Below the pieces are notes generated by a model. That model worked only from the letters and a program-made list of their open reading frames with translations, was not told the DNA's origin and did no database searches. Shown piece by piece: positions 4,380-6,399 of a DNA stretch of 6,399 nt (position 1 is its first letter; the number at the start of each line of letters is the position of its first letter). Both the position numbers and the translations under genes were made by a program. This DNA is from Cyclobacteriaceae bacterium (GTDB lineage: Bacteria; Bacteroidota; Bacteroidia; Cytophagales; Cyclobacteriaceae). The stretch is from assembly GCA_025363495.1 (NCBI GenBank), contig JANYDR010000509.1:1-6399 (forward strand), given 5' to 3'.

Positions 4380-6399
4380 ATGATGACAACAGAAAATAAG
4401 AGCAAGGATTTTTTCAGTGATCAGTTTGGGTTAAGGATTTGGTTTCGGTTGCTCAAGTGGGTTTGTCCTGACTACATATATGAAGAGATAGAGGGAGACT
4501 TACTTCAGAAGTTTCAGAGGGACCTAAAAATGTCAGGCGTTGTGGGGAGAGCGAAACGAAGATTGATCTGGAATACGATTCTTTTTTTTCGCCCTGGGAT
4601 TATTTTCAGAAACACATTAAGAATGCCAGTGAACTTCTCTTTGTTTTCGAGAGAGATAAATTTTAAACATATAAATAATATTGTAGGCTGGTTTGTATTC
4701 GCCATTGCCTTTACGGTGTATTTTCTAACGGTCGAGGAAACTGCTAGCTATTGGGATTGCGGAGAGTTCATCGCCGCTTCCTATAAATTACAAGTCCCTC
4801 ATCCCCCCGGTGCTCCACTCTTTCTTTTATTGGGACGCATTTTCTCTTTCTTCGCTTTTGGCGATGTGAAGAGTGTTGCTCACGCTATTAATATGATGAG
4901 TGTACTGGCAAGCGCATTCACTATTCTTTTTCTATTTTGGTCAATCGTGTTGGTTGGTGACAAACTTATCGGGGCATCCCGAACTACATCTTTAACGGAA
5001 GAAAAGACGTGGCTTCTTATGGGAAGTGGAGTAGTCGGCGCATTAGCATATGCTTTTTCTGATTCATTTTGGTTTTCGGCGGTGGAAGCAGAGGTGTACG
5101 CGATGTCATCTTTCTTTATAGCTTTCGTTATTTGGGCAGTATTAAAGTGGGAGCTAATTGGAGACACAAGTAAAGCAAACCGATGGTTGTTGCTCATTGC
5201 GTACATGGTAGGATTATCCATTGGAGTTCATTTGCTTAACCTTCTCACGATTCCCGCATTAGGTTTGATCTATTATTTTAAATCCTATAAGACCACAGCG
5301 TGGGGACTAATGGTTACGCTAGTTGGAAGTTTCGCTCTTGTTTTTTTTATCAACGATCTTATTGTTCTAGGCCTGCCAACGATCGCCGGTAATTTTGAAA
5401 TCTTTTTTGTGAATACACTTGGTTTTTTCTTTGGGTCTGGTGCAATTGTCTTTTTATTATTAGTGATTGGTCTACTTGTTTACGGAGTTCATTTTACGCA
5501 AAAGAAGAATTACGCAACGGCTAATACGTTAATATTAGCCACCACCTTTGTCCTTATTGGTTACGGGTCCTACTCACTGATTGTTATCAGATCAAGCCAG
5601 GACACGCTCATCAATGAGAATGCTCCAAAAGATGTAATGAGTTTTGTTCGTTACCTGAGACGAGAACAATACGGAAGCTGGCCTTTGTTGTATGGTCCTT
5701 ATTTTACGGCAAATCCGGTTGCCTATAAATACGGTGACGTAGTTTATGTTAAAGGGAAGAAAAAGTATGAAGCATCTGATAGAAAATTCGGGTACGCTTA
5801 TGCACCCGGTGAGGAGACATTTTTGCCTCGTGCGTGGAACCCGGAGCATAAAGAGGAGTATGAAAATATTATGGGATTAAAGGCAGGTGAAAGGCCAACG
5901 TATGCCCAGAATATTTCTTATATGCTCCGGCACCAGATGGGAACGATGTATATGCGTTACTTCTTTTGGAATTTTGCCGGACGTGAAGGTGATGAGCAAG
6001 GGGCAGACTGGCTGACACCCTCAGAATGGTTTAAGAAAGTTCCGGCTGCTATTGCAAATAACAGAGGCAGGAATAATTTTTTCATGATTCCGCTTTTCCT
6101 GGGACTTATAGGAATGGCCTATCAGTGCTTTAAAGACAGAAGGAATTTTTCAGTGATTGCCGTGATGTTCCTTATGCTTGGAGCGGCGATTGTTTTCTAT
6201 CTGAATTCTCCACCGACGGAACCACGTGAACGCGATTATATATATGTAGGCTCTTACTATGCTTTTACCTTTTGGATTGGGCTGGCGGTCCTGGCATTGG
6301 CGGACATTGTGAATCGGATTTATAAAAACAGAAAAATGGCTGCTATCGCAGTCTCGATAGTGGGACTGATAGCGCCTGCCGTTATGATAAGTGAAGGCT
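4380..6399 (+). CDS. Permease-prefix / DUF2723 (GT-C O-mannosyltransferase-like) fusion, 3' partial
   Basis: A single frame is open from ATG 4380 to the window edge (673 residues, no stop). Residues ~15-80 match the soluble helical prefix of PadR-linked ABC permeases: IWFRLLKWVCP, EEIEGDLLQKF, a basic AKRRLIWN, and FFRPGIIFRN at 69-78. Residues ~95-673 are a DUF2723 membrane protein: NFKHINNIVGW at its usual N-terminus, YWDCGEF (124-130) with acidic D126/E129, HPPGAP (141-146), FWNFAGREGD (529-538) and PPTEPRERDY (611-620). About ten hydrophobic segments lie between 101 and 402, then a soluble region to ~565, then four more. Relatives are ~1000 residues, so perhaps a third lies beyond the edge. 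DUF2723 proteins (GT117) are thought to transfer a sugar from a lipid carrier to exported proteins, with the acidic loop periplasmic. The prefix would then lie in the cytoplasm. No FtsX/MacB domain is seen. An ancestral start at Met82 (4623) is possible but lacks a ribosome site. Confidence 0.85.
   Translation, partial: MMTTENKSKDFFSDQFGLRIWFRLLKWVCPDYIYEEIEGDLLQKFQRDLKMSGVVGRAKRRLIWNTILFFRPGIIFRNTLRMPVNFSLFSREINFKHINNIVGWFVFAIAFTVYFLTVEETASYWDCGEFIAASYKLQVPHPPGAPLFLLLGRIFSFFAFGDVKSVAHAINMMSVLASAFTILFLFWSIVLVGDKLIGASRTTSLTEEKTWLLMGSGVVGALAYAFSDSFWFSAVEAEVYAMSSFFIAFVIWAVLKWELIGDTSKANRWLLLIAYMVGLSIGVHLLNLLTIPALGLIYYFKSYKTTAWGLMVTLVGSFALVFFINDLIVLGLPTIAGNFEIFFVNTLGFFFGSGAIVFLLLVIGLLVYGVHFTQKKNYATANTLILATTFVLIGYGSYSLIVIRSSQDTLINENAPKDVMSFVRYLRREQYGSWPLLYGPYFTANPVAYKYGDVVYVKGKKKYEASDRKFGYAYAPGEETFLPRAWNPEHKEEYENIMGLKAGERPTYAQNISYMLRHQMGTMYMRYFFWNFAGREGDEQGADWLTPSEWFKKVPAAIANNRGRNNFFMIPLFLGLIGMAYQCFKDRRNFSVIAVMFLMLGAAIVFYLNSPPTEPRERDYIYVGSYYAFTFWIGLAVLALADIVNRIYKNRKMAAIAVSIVGLIAPAVMISEG

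Noticed and set aside
4380..4700. A frameshift or sequencing error creating the fusion artificially
   Set aside because: Codon-by-codon reading shows both halves in the same frame with no stop and no need for an indel; only a larger assembly join remains as an artefact explanation.
4514..5849. Three minus-strand ORFs inside the fusion gene
   Set aside because: They are antisense to a continuous plus-strand frame bearing clear DUF2723 motifs and have no supporting similarity.
1..6399. CRISPR array, tRNA, rRNA or replication origin
   Set aside because: No regularly spaced repeat-spacer units, cloverleaf-like segments, rRNA cores or iteron clusters were seen.

Overview
The window looks like a piece of a Bacteroidota chromosome, probably Cytophagales- or Chitinophagales-like. 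Protein style supports this: a trans-sulfuration enzyme, a one-lipoyl-domain E2, a PadR regulator paired with a permease-prefix N-terminus, and a DUF2723-type membrane glycosyltransferase, a family most typical of this phylum. AT-rich intergenic gaps with long imperfect hairpins and short tandem repeats fit as well. The assignment is inference from protein resemblance; there is no rRNA or other phylogenetic marker here.

Layout. The left edge (1-120, + strand) carries the broken end of an IS110-type transposase, followed by a gene-free stretch. Three minus-strand genes follow, read right to left: a dihydrolipoamide acyltransferase E2 (3685-2390), a DUF1905/YdeI-like small protein (2209-1715) and a cystathionine gamma-synthase/lyase (1512-367). 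Gaps of about 180-200 bp containing large inverted repeats separate them, so they are probably separate transcription units rather than one operon. A divergent gap (3686-3962) leads to the plus-strand pair: a PadR-family repressor (3963-4289) and, 90 bp later, a long ORF (4380 to beyond the right edge).

The most notable object is that last ORF. Its first ~80 residues match the soluble prefix that in Bacteroidota normally precedes a PadR-controlled FtsX/MacB-type ABC permease, ending in the characteristic FFRPGIIFRN segment. From about residue 95 the same uninterrupted frame is a DUF2723 (GT-C fold, protein O-mannosyltransferase-like) membrane protein with the YWDCGEF and HPPGAP motifs. No permease domain is present. 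I traced the frame codon by codon from 4380 to 6398 without a stop, so at sequence level this is a real in-frame fusion. Whether it is a biological fusion or an assembly join cannot be decided from the window alone.

Functionally, the minus-strand genes are housekeeping metabolism (sulfur amino acids, 2-oxoacid oxidation) plus a small protein of unclear function. The plus-strand pair suggests an envelope function: a ligand- or stress-responsive PadR repressor that may control a protein-glycosylation enzyme instead of its usual ABC exporter.
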